From Enterovibrio coralii (GTDB taxonomy: Bacteria; Pseudomonadota; Gammaproteobacteria; Enterobacterales; Vibrionaceae), in contig NZ_LNTY01000039.1 in NCBI RefSeq assembly GCF_001559595.1, positions 18,234 to 82,233 on the forward strand: a DNA stretch of 64,000 nt, read 5' to 3'. Below are positions 1-8,690 of this stretch, piece after piece. Made by a program: the position numbers and the translations under genes. Each line of letters starts with the position of its first letter. Positions within the stretch are counted from its first letter, which is position 1. The notes beneath the pieces were generated by a model. That model saw only the letters and a list, made by a program, of their open reading frames with translations, did no database searches and was not told where the DNA came from.

Positions 1-1123
1 TGAAACGCACACTTGTTGTTGTCGGTCTTTCTCTGCTTATGACCGCTTGTGCTCGTCCTACTGATCGTGGACAGCAATATATTGATGGTAGTTTTGATGA
101 CGTTCTCAACCCGGTTGAGCAGATCGCGTCAGACAAAACCAAAGACTACTCACTGTTCTCAGCACAGTTGGACGAAGTGGAAACGCGCTCACCGTCTTTG
201 ACTGCTTCTCACCAGTCTTTGTATGACAGTGTGGAACGTTGGTTGTCAGAAAGTGGCGAACCAACGGCATTGACCGATTACGGCATCAACCTTGAACAAA
301 TGGGTGGGGGGATGGTTACGGTAACGTCCTTTTCACTGGCTACTTCTCACCTGTGATTGAGATGCGCCACACGCCAGATGCGCAATACCGTTACCCTGTG
401 TATGCGATGCCTAAGTGTGACGAGAAATGCCCGACGCGTGAAGAAATCTATAATGGCGCGTTAGATGGCCTTGGTCTGGAGCTGGGGTACAGCGCGTCCC
501 TGATTGATAACTTCATCATGGAAGTGCAGGGCAGCGGCTTTATCCATTTTGGTGACAATGACGAGCTTGAGTATTTCGCTTACGGCGGCAAAAACGGTCA
601 TCCGTATGTCAGCATCGGTAAAGTGCTGATTGAGCGTGGCGAAGTACCGCGCGAGAAAATGTCGTTGAAAGCCATCAAAGATTGGGTGGCAGCACACGAT
701 GAGCAAACGGTGATTGAGTTGCTTAACCAAAATCCATCGTATGTGTTCTTTTTGCCAAAATCGGCGCATCCGGTAACCGGTACGGCGGGCATTCCTTTGC
801 ATGCTGGTGCATCAGTGGCGGCTGACCGTGAATACTTGCCGATGGGCAGCGTGTTGCTGGCGGAAGTGCCTCAGCTAGATGCAGAGGGCAACTGGAACGG
901 TCAACATGTCCTGAAACTTCTGATGGCGTTGGATACTGGCGGAGCGGTGAAAAAGAACCACCTTGACCTTTACCACGGCATGGGAGAAGAAGCGGGTATC
1001 AAGGCGGGTCACCACAAGCATTTTGGTCGCGTGTGGAAACTGACCAAACCTAATCCAGTGACGGAGCCTGTAGAGGTCGCGCAACCAAAGGCTGACGTGT
1101 CGAGCGAGACAGCATCCAAATAG
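1..1123 (+). CDS. mltA: Membrane-bound lytic murein transglycosylase A, frameshifted in this sequence
   Basis: Outer-membrane lipoprotein that cleaves the glycan strands of peptidoglycan to 1,6-anhydro products. Reading from base 3 (the first base of the start codon lies just outside the window) gives MKRTLVVVGLSLLMTAC, a lipoprotein signal with the lipidated cysteine at residue 17. The C-terminal part has the MltA/3D-type motif ALDTGGAVK with the likely catalytic Asp, followed by the conserved HFGRVWKL end. The frame breaks near 302-312: a run of six G should be seven, which restores GGGDGYGNVLFTGYFSPVIE as one reading frame. Restored length is about 374 residues, close to the E. coli protein. 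Next to tcdA in enterics and vibrios; here a cassette lies between them. The function is a family call and the frameshift is directly visible. Confidence 0.93.
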
Positions 1124-1153
1124 AAAAAGGCGGGACTGAGTCCCGCCTTTTTT
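1124..1153. terminator. Bidirectional Rho-independent terminator after mltA
   Basis: GGCGGGAC/GTCCCGCC stem with a TGA loop, flanked by A5 on the left and T6 on the right. It can end both mltA (+) and the convergent TAXI gene (-). Confidence 0.9.
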
Positions 1154-1173
1154 GTTTCTGCTAGTGGCTGTGA

Positions 1174-2142
1174 TTATTGAATCAGGCCAACTTCGCGGTA
1201 GTACTTCTCAGCACCTGGGTGAAGCGGTGCAGACAGACCGTCAGCCACCATTTCTTCTTTCTTCAGGTTTGCAAATGCAGGGTGCAGACGACGGAAGTCA
1301 TCAAAGTTTTCAAACACTGCTTTAGTGATGTTGTAGATAACGTCATCTGGCACTTCAGTTGATGATACGAATGTCGCACCTACACCGAAGGTAGTGGTGT
1401 CGTCAGCGTTACCGCGGTACATGCCACCTGGGATGGTCGCTGTACGGTAGTAGTCGTTTGCATCAACCAGCTTCTTCGCAGCTTCGTTGTTAACTTCAAC
1501 GATCACGCTATCACACGCGGTAGTCGCTTCTTGGATTGCGCCACTTGGGTGACCAACCGTGTAAACCATTGCGTCGATCTTGTTATCACACAGTGCTTTA
1601 GACTGTTCAGCTGCTTTCAGCTCAGAAACTTGTTTAAAGTCGTCCATGGTCCAGCCCATTTCATCCATCAGCACTTCAATAGTACCGCGCTGACCAGAGC
1701 CTGGGTTACCCACGTTGACGCGCTTACCTTTCAGATCGTCAAACGTTTTGATGCCTGCATCTGAACGTGCAACAACCGTGAACGGTTCTGGGTGAACAGA
1801 GAATACTGCACGCAGATCTTTGTATGCACCTTGGTCTTTAAACTTGCTGGTACCGTTGTAAGCATGGTACTGCCAGTCAGACTGAGCGATACCCATGTCC
1901 AGCTCGCCAGCGCGAATGGTGTTGATGTTGTAGATAGAACCGCCTGTAGATTCTACTGAGCAACGGATGCCGTGGTCTTTTTTCGACTTGTTAACCAGAC
2001 GGCAGATTGCACCACCAGTAGGGTAGTACACACCAGTGACCCCGCCAGTACCTATGGTTACAAACTGATTAGCCTGAGCAGGTACGGCAGTTAAAGCAGC
2101 TGCAAAGCTCATTGCGGCCAGAGTTGGTTTTAACGCTTTCAT
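1174..2142 (-). CDS. TAXI-family TRAP transporter solute-binding protein
   Basis: Periplasmic binding protein of the TAXI (TRAP-associated extracytoplasmic immunogenic) family, 322 residues. A Sec signal peptide ends at about residue 25 (AVPAQA|NQF). The mature start [19 protein letters not shown] is the family hallmark, followed by [20 protein letters not shown] and [17 protein letters not shown]. Such proteins usually feed a fused TRAP permease and bind dicarboxylates or amino acids such as glutamate. No permease gene is seen within the window, so its partner must lie elsewhere. It lies 122 bp downstream of the BKACE gene on the same strand and may share its transcript. The substrate cannot be read from sequence. 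Confidence 0.9.
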   Translation of the reverse strand: MKALKPTLAAMSFAAALTAVPAQANQFVTIGTGGVTGVYYPTGGAICRLVNKSKKDHGIRCSVESTGGSIYNINTIRAGELDMGIAQSDWQYHAYNGTSKFKDQGAYKDLRAVFSVHPEPFTVVARSDAGIKTFDDLKGKRVNVGNPGSGQRGTIEVLMDEMGWTMDDFKQVSELKAAEQSKALCDNKIDAMVYTVGHPSGAIQEATTACDSVIVEVNNEAAKKLVDANDYYRTATIPGGMYRGNADDTTTFGVGATFVSSTEVPDDVIYNITKAVFENFDDFRRLHPAFANLKKEEMVADGLSAPLHPGAEKYYREVGLIQ

Positions 2143-2264
2143 GCTTTATGTCCTTGTCGATGATGTGATTGCTAACGGGGTGATAATCCACCGTTAAAAA
2201 AATGTGAGTCAATTTCGCCCCGAAATTATGTGATAGGAACAATTTCGATAGCAAGAGAGATACC

Positions 2265-3098
2265 TCACGATTCAAAGCTGCGAGAGATATTTTTTCTTAA
2301 ATCTTCCGCAGTATTGATATTTAAACCCATTTTTTGAGACAAGATCGCGAGTTGTTGGACGAGTTCTGCATTGTTTATCGCACGCTTGCCCATTAAATTT
2401 ACTAGGTTATTTTCAAATCCTACTCGCACATCGCCGCCTAATGACATGGCTGCGGCAAGGCACTGATGTTCATTCTCGCCAAAGGCACATGTCGCCCATG
2501 AAATTCCCTCACTGCTTATACGTTTAATGTCAAAATCGAGCAGATCGGTAGGGGATGACAACATGTCCTTTTTGTACTTGCCTAGTACCAATAGTAGGTG
2601 ATGACCTCTATTCGGCAACATTTCGTCATTAAGCATCTGAAAGTAAAGCGACAAATCTGCCGCGTCGTACAATATGTATTGGATGTAGATGTTGCGCTCT
2701 GCAAGCTCGTAGAAGAAACGACTGGCGTCGCGTTCAAAACTGGCATTGGGGCGAAGCTCTCTTAATGCCAAAGAGACGGCTTCTGGCTCGGTGCCTCTGA
2801 CCAGTGCCATTTGCTCTTGGGGTTTGAATAAGCCGATAGCTTCAGTAGTAAGCTGGATGACAAGCTCTTGGTCGTGTCGCTTGCGCATTTCAGTGAGCCA
2901 CTCATGGTTCAAAGCAACATCGAGCGAGTGTTTACCTCCATGGTCTCGCACATGCATATGCGCCATTGCCGCGCCTGCGTCAGCACATACTGTTAGGCAA
3001 TGGCTCATTTCATCGACCGTAAGGGGAAGTTCTGTGTGTTCGTTCTTGCCTCGTCGCGCCCCGTTTGGCGCGACAATAATGGTTCTTCCTTTTTCCAC
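2265..3098 (-). CDS. BKACE-family beta-keto acid cleavage enzyme (3-keto-5-aminohexanoate cleavage enzyme-like)
   Basis: 277 residues; GTG start with AAGGA five bases upstream, overlapping the end of the aminotransferase gene. BKACE enzymes exchange the acyl part of a beta-keto acid with acetyl-CoA, giving acetoacetate and a new acyl-CoA, on a metal-dependent TIM barrel. Metal ligands fit HMHVRD (His47, His49) and Glu229 in VRVGFENNL. The N-terminal APNGARRG motif marks a subgroup distinct from the lysine-fermentation enzyme Kce: aligned from memory, Kce Glu14 is Arg15 here and Kce Asp231 is Asn230. The substrate is therefore open. Stop-to-start spacing of 9 bases makes an operon with the class III aminotransferase, which could generate the keto acid. 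Family call strong, substrate unknown. Confidence 0.85.
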   Translation of the reverse strand: MEKGRTIIVAPNGARRGKNEHTELPLTVDEMSHCLTVCADAGAAMAHMHVRDHGGKHSLDVALNHEWLTEMRKRHDQELVIQLTTEAIGLFKPQEQMALVRGTEPEAVSLALRELRPNASFERDASRFFYELAERNIYIQYILYDAADLSLYFQMLNDEMLPNRGHHLLLVLGKYKKDMLSSPTDLLDFDIKRISSEGISWATCAFGENEHQCLAAAMSLGGDVRVGFENNLVNLMGKRAINNAELVQQLAILSQKMGLNINTAEDLRKNISRSFES

Positions 3099-3107
3099 AC
3101 CAAGTCC

Positions 3108-4427
3108 TTATGAAAAAACGTTATCCAGCGTGCGACTGAGTTTACTCACCAGTTGGTCAATTTCTTGTTCGCTAATGATGAAAGGCGGGGCGAGCAGTAT
3201 GTGGTGCCCTTGCTTTCCATCAATGGTGCCGCCCATTGGGTAACACATCAGTCCTTCTTGCATCGCTGTCTTTTTCACTTCTGCATGAAGTGGACGGGTT
3301 GGCGAGAAGGGCTGTTTTGTGTTTTTGTCTTCGACCAATTCAATGCCTAAAAACAGGCCGCGACCGCGTATATCACCAACAAAAGGATGATCGCCAAACG
3401 TCGTGCTTAGTTGTTTGACTAGGTAGTTGCCACGTTCAGTCACTTGACTCAACACTCCTGCATCTAATGCATCAAGCGTGGCACAGGCAGCGGCGCATGC
3501 CAAAGGGTGAGCCATAAAGGTGTGACCGTGTTGGAAATAGCCTGAACCTCTAGAGATAGCATCGTAGATTTTGTCGTGAAGCATCACAGCTCCAATTGGT
3601 TGGTAACCTGCCGCGAGTCCTTTGGCCATGGTGACCAAATCGGGCACTATGCCTTCTTGTTCATAGGCAAAGTAGGTGCCGGTGCGGCCGCTTCCACACA
3701 TGACTTCGTCAAGGATAAGCAGGACGCCGTATTTATCGCAGATTTCCCTGACACGTTTGAAATAGCCTTGCTCTGCGACAAGCGCACCGGCGGTTGCGCC
3801 TACAACTGGCTCTGCGACAAATGCAATCACGGTTTCTGGGCCAACAGCCAGCAACCGTTCTTCCAACTCATTAGCCACGCGTTGACCGTATTCAAAGTGC
3901 GTTTCGTCGTCTTTCTTGTCGCGGTACGCGTAGCAAGGTGCAATCAAATCACTGTTGACGAGAAGCGGTGCGAAAGGTTCTTTTCGCCACATGTTTCCGC
4001 CAACACCTAGCGCACCTAAGGTGTTGCCGTGATAGCTTTGTCTGCGTGCAATGTAGCGGGTTCGGGTCAGTTCGCCAGTTTCGATAAAATATTGGCGCGC
4101 CATTTTTAATGCAGACTCGACAGCTTCGGAGCCACCACTGACCAAATACACGTGATTGAGAGGGCCAGGTGCTTTATCCGCGAGTCGGTCGGCGAGCTCT
4201 TCGGCAACCGGAGAGGTAAAAAAGCCAGTATGAGCGTATGGAATAGCGTGCAGCTGAGTTTGAATGGCATCCAGGACGTCTCTGTGTTTGTGCCCGAGAC
4301 AAGAAACGGCCGCGCCGCCGCATCCATCCAAGTATCGCTTTCCTTCACTATCAATAAGATAAACGCCTTCACCGCTTGTTACGAAAGGCAATTTCGCGTG
4401 GCAGTGTCGCTGTAAAATATGGGTCAT
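3108..4427 (-). CDS. Class III (omega) PLP-dependent aminotransferase
   Basis: 439 residues from the ATG at 4427, which has AAGGA five bases upstream; an upstream in-frame start at 4460 lacks this. Fold-type I aminotransferase of the omega-amino acid:pyruvate/diaminobutyrate class: SGGSEAVESALKMAR cofactor-phosphate region, LILDEVMCGSGRTG with the pyridine-binding Asp240, and MAKGLAAGYQPIGA with the PLP lysine at 269. Such enzymes move terminal or beta amino groups to a keto acid. First gene of an operon with the BKACE gene and divergent from a LysR regulator. A beta-amino acid substrate would yield a beta-keto acid, the substrate class of BKACE; that link is inference. Taurine-, beta-alanine- or putrescine-type specificities are not excluded. 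Confidence 0.88.
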   Translation of the reverse strand: MTHILQRHCHAKLPFVTSGEGVYLIDSEGKRYLDGCGGAAVSCLGHKHRDVLDAIQTQLHAIPYAHTGFFTSPVAEELADRLADKAPGPLNHVYLVSGGSEAVESALKMARQYFIETGELTRTRYIARRQSYHGNTLGALGVGGNMWRKEPFAPLLVNSDLIAPCYAYRDKKDDETHFEYGQRVANELEERLLAVGPETVIAFVAEPVVGATAGALVAEQGYFKRVREICDKYGVLLILDEVMCGSGRTGTYFAYEQEGIVPDLVTMAKGLAAGYQPIGAVMLHDKIYDAISRGSGYFQHGHTFMAHPLACAAACATLDALDAGVLSQVTERGNYLVKQLSTTFGDHPFVGDIRGRGLFLGIELVEDKNTKQPFSPTRPLHAEVKKTAMQEGLMCYPMGGTIDGKQGHHILLAPPFIISEQEIDQLVSKLSRTLDNVFS

Positions 4428-4564
4428 CGTTTCCTTGCGCCGCCCTAATAGAAAGAACACTCAATGTTTGTGTCTTTAAGTATTAACGGGTTGGAAATTG
4501 AACAGCAAACGATATAAATTCAGAGGGTATTCCAAAAATTCATACGTATAGGGACATAGACAGT
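4428..4564. promoter_or_regulatory. Divergent control region, aminotransferase operon / LysR regulator
   Basis: 137 bp between divergent starts, the usual place for a LysR-type binding site and both promoters. It is AT-rich, and I could not assign a convincing -35/-10 pair or one clear T-N11-A operator by eye, so only the arrangement supports this entry. Confidence 0.5.
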
Positions 4565-5464
4565 ATGAGTATGCCAATTCCGCCAATCAAAACCCTGCGT
4601 ACCTTCAGTGTGGTGGCGCAAACGCTCAGCTTTTCTAAAGCGGCGGCTTTGTTAAACCTGACGCAAAGTGCCATCAGCAAGCAGATTGCACAATTGGAAG
4701 AGTTAATGGGCTGCTCCTTGTTCGAGCGCAATGGCGGAAAAGTGGAATTGACTGAGGCAGGGCGTCGCTATCTTCCTTCTGTGGTAGAAGCACTGGAGAA
4801 TCTGCAACACGCCACATCTTCTGTCATGCAGTCTTCGGAGACCAAAAGCCGTGTGGAACTCTCCGTTCCGCCTTCCATGGCGAGCATGTGGTTGATCCCG
4901 AGACTCAGCAGTTTTCGCCGTGCACACCCCAATATTGATTTGGTGGTGCGTGCAAGCGTGACAGCAGACGGTCAAAACCGTTACCAAAGTGACATCGCCA
5001 TTCACTGCTTGCCGCTTTCAACGCATGAAGAAGATGCAGAGCTGTTGATCCGAGAACGATTATTGCTGGTGGGCTCGCCCGAGTTGGTCAGTGACGTGGA
5101 AGATATTGACGCACTGCTATTGCTCAATGCCATTAGCCACATTACAAGGCCGCAGATTTGGAATCAGTTTTGGCATGAACACGGCGTGTCTCCCGACTCG
5201 CCTCAATATGGTGTTGGGTTTGAACATTTTTACATGGCGTTAGAAGCGGTAAGGCATCATGAAGGCATGGCACTAATCCCTGAATTTCTCGTGCAGGAAT
5301 ATATAAAGAAGGAGGTGGTGGTGAACCCAGTTTCGCTGGCTTATGACAGTCACTATGGTTACTTTCTTTTCAGTCACGGCTACAAGCGACGCCTTGGGCC
5401 GGTGAAGCAAGTGATTGACTGGCTTCGCAGAGAAGTGATCCGCGGTATTCACTTGCCTAAATGA
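4565..5464 (+). CDS. LysR-type transcriptional regulator, GcvA/AmpR-like subgroup
   Basis: 299 residues. N-terminal winged helix: PPIKTLRTFSVVAQTLSFSK then AAALLNLTQSAISKQIAQLE (recognition helix about residues 30-50) and LFERNGGKVELTEAGRRYLP. The rest is a periplasmic-binding-protein-like effector domain, PPSMASMWLIPRLSSFRRAH being typical of the GcvA/AmpR/TrpI subgroup. Divergent from the aminotransferase-BKACE genes, so most likely their activator or repressor with a pathway intermediate as inducer. It is not GcvA itself: a better gcvA lies at 13257 beside gcvB. Confidence 0.9.
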   Translation: MSMPIPPIKTLRTFSVVAQTLSFSKAAALLNLTQSAISKQIAQLEELMGCSLFERNGGKVELTEAGRRYLPSVVEALENLQHATSSVMQSSETKSRVELSVPPSMASMWLIPRLSSFRRAHPNIDLVVRASVTADGQNRYQSDIAIHCLPLSTHEEDAELLIRERLLLVGSPELVSDVEDIDALLLLNAISHITRPQIWNQFWHEHGVSPDSPQYGVGFEHFYMALEAVRHHEGMALIPEFLVQEYIKKEVVVNPVSLAYDSHYGYFLFSHGYKRRLGPVKQVIDWLRREVIRGIHLPK

Positions 5465-5546
5465 GGTTTGCTCAACATGGACATTTCGACGCCAAACGAG
5501 TATAAACCGCACTCCATTGGTCTTTTTCAATATTGAGTGAATTGCT

Positions 5547-6347
5547 ATGACAACACCTTCTCCAGCATCGGAAAGCTACCAACAACGTTTTGGTGGTACG
5601 CGCCGTCTATATGGTGCCACAGAGCTAGAGATCCTGCGCCAATCGCATATTTGCGTGATTGGTATTGGTGGTGTTGGCTCATGGGCAGTGGAAGCACTTG
5701 CGCGCAGCGGCGTGGGCGAGCTGACGTTGATCGACATGGATGATATTTGTGTCACCAACGTGAACCGTCAAATCCATGCGATGTCAGGCACCATCGGTCA
5801 AAGCAAGATTGAAGTGATGGCAGAGCGTGTTAATGCTATCAACCCTGACTGCAAAGTGAACTTGATTGATGATTTTATCTCTGAAGACAACATTCCAGAG
5901 TACATCACTAAAGACTTCGACTATGTGTTGGATGCGATAGACAGCATCAAACCAAAAACGGCACTGCTCGCGTATTGTAAGCGTAACAAGATCAAGATCA
6001 TCACCGTGGGTGGTGCGGGTGGTCAGATTGACCCAACGCAAATCCAAGTGGCGGATCTGACAAAGACGATTCAAGACCCATTAGCCGCTAAGCTGCGTAA
6101 CAACTTGCGCCGTTTCCATAATTTCACCAAAACGCAGGGCCGCAAATTTGGCATTGATTGTGTGTTCTCGACGGAACAGTTGAAGTACCCACAGCCAGAC
6201 GGCAGCGTGTGTGAAACCAAAGCCACGGCGGAAGGGCCAAAGCGTATGGATTGTGCAAGCGGATTTGGCGCGGCGACCATGGTGACGGCGACGTTCGGGT
6301 TTGTCGCGGTATCGCGTATTATTGCGAAGCTAACGGCGAAGAAATAA
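5547..6347 (+). CDS. tcdA: tRNA threonylcarbamoyladenosine dehydratase
   Basis: 266 residues, E1/ThiF-MoeB superfamily. TcdA (CsdL) uses ATP to cyclise t6A37 of ANN-decoding tRNAs to ct6A, helped by the CsdA/CsdE sulfur-transfer pair. Visible: N-terminal YQQRFGGTRRLYG, nucleotide-binding HICVIGIGGVGSWAVEALAR and LTLIDMDDICVTNVNRQIHA, and C-terminal DCASGFGAATMVTATFGF. Its partners csdE/csdA lie about 5 kb away beyond the pha operon; in E. coli they are adjacent. Start ATG at 5547 follows a TTGAGTGA stretch; the family N-terminus matches this choice. Confidence 0.95.
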   Translation: MTTPSPASESYQQRFGGTRRLYGATELEILRQSHICVIGIGGVGSWAVEALARSGVGELTLIDMDDICVTNVNRQIHAMSGTIGQSKIEVMAERVNAINPDCKVNLIDDFISEDNIPEYITKDFDYVLDAIDSIKPKTALLAYCKRNKIKIITVGGAGGQIDPTQIQVADLTKTIQDPLAAKLRNNLRRFHNFTKTQGRKFGIDCVFSTEQLKYPQPDGSVCETKATAEGPKRMDCASGFGAATMVTATFGFVAVSRIIAKLTAKK

Positions 6348-6366
6348 AGCCCGCTGAAGAACAAAA

Positions 6367-6393
6367 AGAAAAGGCCGCGATGCGGCCTTTTTT
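6367..6393. terminator. Bidirectional terminator between tcdA and phaC
   Basis: AAAAGGCCGC-GAT-GCGGCCTTTTTT hairpin, convergent between tcdA (+) and phaC (-); A-rich and T-rich flanks suit both directions. Confidence 0.88.
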
Positions 6394-6411
6394 GTCATTA
6401 AGCGTTTGCGA

Positions 6412-8229
6412 TTATGCTTCAGCTTTAGAGCGCGGTTTTTTCGCGGCAGGTTTTGACTCTTGCGGAATAGGTAGAACCTGTTTCACATAGTCACCTGGAG
6501 CAACCGTCAGAATTGGGTATGCTTCCGAACCTTGCTGGTAAGGCGCAATCTTTTCTTTCGGGCTGTATGCCGACAACCACTTGTCCCAGTGTAACCACCA
6601 AGAACCGGTGTTGTGTTCTGCAGCTTCAAACCACTCTTCGGCAGACTCATTGAGTTCTTCATTGACCCAGTAGCCATACTTTTCTCTTGAAGGGTGATTA
6701 ACAATCCCTGCAATGTGACCGGATTCGCCCAGTACAAAGGTCTTGTTGCCACCGACATTCAGCGCGCCACGGTAAGTGCCTTGCCAAAGTGCAATATGGT
6801 CTTCTTTCGTCGAAATAAAGTAGCTTGGGATTTTGATTTTGTTCAAATCAATCCAAACACCACCGATCTTCACGCCTTTATCCTGAACCAGTTTGTTATT
6901 CAGGTAGAGCTCGCGCAGCATAAAGTTATGCGTTCCAGCCGCAACGTTGGTGCTGTCACTGTTCCAATAAAGGAGGTCGAAATCGACAGGGCTGTTACCC
7001 TTGAGGTAGTTGTCGATGTAGTAGTTCCAATAGAGGCTGTTTTCACGGAGTAGACTAAATGTCACACTCAGTGAGCGGCCGTCCATGTAACCTTTCGCGT
7101 TGTTTTGTAGCTCAATTGCACTCACAACGCTGTCGTTGATGTAAGCGCCGACTTCGCCTGGCTGAGAAAAGTCCAGAATTGTCGTGAAGAATGACGCGGA
7201 CTTGATTCTCGCTTTCATGCGTTTTGCCGCATAGTAAGCAATAGTGCTCGCCAGAACTGTACCACCAATACAATAACCCGCCGCATTGATTTGCGATTGT
7301 CCGGTAATGTCTTCGATAGCAGAAACCGCTTTGACAACACCTTCGGTAACGTAATCGCCAAATTCGGTGTCACGTTGTTCAATGCCTGGGTTTCTCCACG
7401 ACATCATGAACACAGTGTGGCCTTGTTCTACCAACCAACGCACCATGGAGTTCTTCTCGCGAAGATCCAGGATGTAGTATTTGTTGACGAAAGGCGGCAC
7501 GATTAGCAGTGGCGTCGCGTTCACTTTTTCAGTAAGTGGACGATACTGGATCAACTCAAACAATTCGTTCTTATAAACAACATCACCTGCGGTGTTCGCA
7601 ACGTCTTCACCGAGACGGAACGCATTGTTGTTCGTCATACGAATTTTGAGAATATCAGCACTAGACTCAAGGTCTTCTTGGAAAGTTTGCAGCCCTTTCA
7701 CCAAGTTTTCGCCATTCTTTTCCATGGTCAGTTTCAGCAATTCCGGGTTAGTACCCACAAAGTTGCTTGGTGACATGGCGTTGATTGTTTGGCGAGCAAA
7801 GAATGTTAGGCGTTCTTTGGCCTTTTCATCCAGACCTTCAACCGAATTAATGGTTTCGAGGTATGTGCGACCGAACAGCAGGTAGGATTGTTTCATGAAG
7901 TTATAGCAAACTTCATCCTGCCAGCTCTTGTCTTGAAAACGTTTGTCGTCTCTTGCTGGTGCAACAATTTCCGCTTGATTCGCGGCCAGTGTTACGTTTT
8001 GCCAGATTTGCATTTGTTTTTCCCACCACTGCATTTGGATTTGCAGCATCGCGGCGGGTTGATTAGCAGCACCTTCTAGCAGCTTAGCCGTATCGTCCAT
8101 GCTAAGTTCTTGAAGTGCTTTATTAAAGGGTGTGTCTACGGCCGCCTTGCCTTGCTCGAGATCCGTCCACCATTTCTGGTTACTCTCTTGGAGTTTTACA
8201 AGGTAGTCCGAAAAGAAGTTCTGATACAT
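6412..8229 (-). CDS. phaC: Class I poly(3-hydroxyalkanoate) synthase
   Basis: 605 residues. Polymerises (R)-3-hydroxyacyl-CoA, mainly hydroxybutyryl-CoA, into storage polyester at the granule surface. The alpha/beta-hydrolase core carries the lipase-box variant GYCIGG with nucleophile Cys320, Asp477 in STKEDHIALW and His505 in GESGHIAGIVN, matching the Cys-Asp-His triad of the family. The N-terminal 200 residues are the PhaC N domain, rich in Trp and Gln. Length and single-subunit form indicate class I (no phaE or phaR beside it). The C-terminus is Lys/Ala-rich. Last gene of the operon phaB-phaA-phasin-phaC, separated from the phasin by a strong hairpin. Confidence 0.95.
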   Translation of the reverse strand: MYQNFFSDYLVKLQESNQKWWTDLEQGKAAVDTPFNKALQELSMDDTAKLLEGAANQPAAMLQIQMQWWEKQMQIWQNVTLAANQAEIVAPARDDKRFQDKSWQDEVCYNFMKQSYLLFGRTYLETINSVEGLDEKAKERLTFFARQTINAMSPSNFVGTNPELLKLTMEKNGENLVKGLQTFQEDLESSADILKIRMTNNNAFRLGEDVANTAGDVVYKNELFELIQYRPLTEKVNATPLLIVPPFVNKYYILDLREKNSMVRWLVEQGHTVFMMSWRNPGIEQRDTEFGDYVTEGVVKAVSAIEDITGQSQINAAGYCIGGTVLASTIAYYAAKRMKARIKSASFFTTILDFSQPGEVGAYINDSVVSAIELQNNAKGYMDGRSLSVTFSLLRENSLYWNYYIDNYLKGNSPVDFDLLYWNSDSTNVAAGTHNFMLRELYLNNKLVQDKGVKIGGVWIDLNKIKIPSYFISTKEDHIALWQGTYRGALNVGGNKTFVLGESGHIAGIVNHPSREKYGYWVNEELNESAEEWFEAAEHNTGSWWLHWDKWLSAYSPKEKIAPYQQGSEAYPILTVAPGDYVKQVLPIPQESKPAAKKPRSKAEA

Positions 8230-8257
8230 GTGTAAACCCTCTAGATCGGAAACAACA

Positions 8258-8283
8258 CCGCCCTCAGCAAATACTGAGGGCGG
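8258..8283 (-). terminator. Intra-operon hairpin between phasin and phaC
   Basis: On the minus strand, CCGCCCTCAG and CTGAGGGCGG pair around a 6-base loop, with a short T-rich stretch (TGTTGTTT) after it. It may be a leaky terminator or a 3'-end stabiliser giving more phasin than synthase mRNA. The hairpin is seen; the role is inferred. Confidence 0.6.
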
Positions 8284-8293
8284 GTAACCTTGA

Positions 8294-8641
8294 TTAAGCT
8301 GGCGTAGCCGCTTTCAGGTTGTCAGCAGTCAGCTTTTCCAGATCGTCTTTGAACTCTTTTGCAAGAGATTGCAGCTTAGTGCTGTCGTCCATCATTTGCT
8401 GAGACAGTTTAGTCAGAGCTGCCAGTTGTTGGCTGCTGTAAGCAGTCATTGAAGTCACGTCAGTCACTTCGCTTGCTGCTTTAACTTGTGCCAGACCCAT
8501 TTCGCTGTAAGTTTTCACTGCGCTCAGTTGAAGCTCAGTCAGAGTCTCAACATTTTTAGCAACCAGCTTGTTGAATTTTACGTAAGGTGCCAGAGTTTTT
8601 TCAGTTTGCTCTGAGAACGCTTTAAACATATCTGTGTACAT
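8294..8641 (-). CDS. phaP: Phasin family protein (PHA granule-associated)
   Basis: 115 residues from the ATG at 8641, which follows CAGGAGAAACACC; the in-frame start further upstream has no ribosome site. Amphipathic helical protein with phasin_2-type sequence (YTDMFKAFSEQTEKTLAPYV, LTELQLSAVKTYSEMGLAQV, LKAATPA end), no membrane segment. Coats polyhydroxybutyrate granules, limiting size and coalescence. Placed between the thiolase and synthase genes as in Vibrio pha clusters. The name phaP is assigned by context and length. Confidence 0.9.
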   Translation of the reverse strand: MYTDMFKAFSEQTEKTLAPYVKFNKLVAKNVETLTELQLSAVKTYSEMGLAQVKAASEVTDVTSMTAYSSQQLAALTKLSQQMMDDSTKLQSLAKEFKDDLEKLTADNLKAATPA

Positions 8642-8690
8642 GGTGTTTCTCCTGAGAGTAGTAATTAGATCCAAGGGGGTTTAACGTTCG

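Noticed and set aside
461..802. 113-residue minus-strand ORF inside mltA
   Set aside because: Antisense shadow of a conserved gene, no domain or ribosome site.
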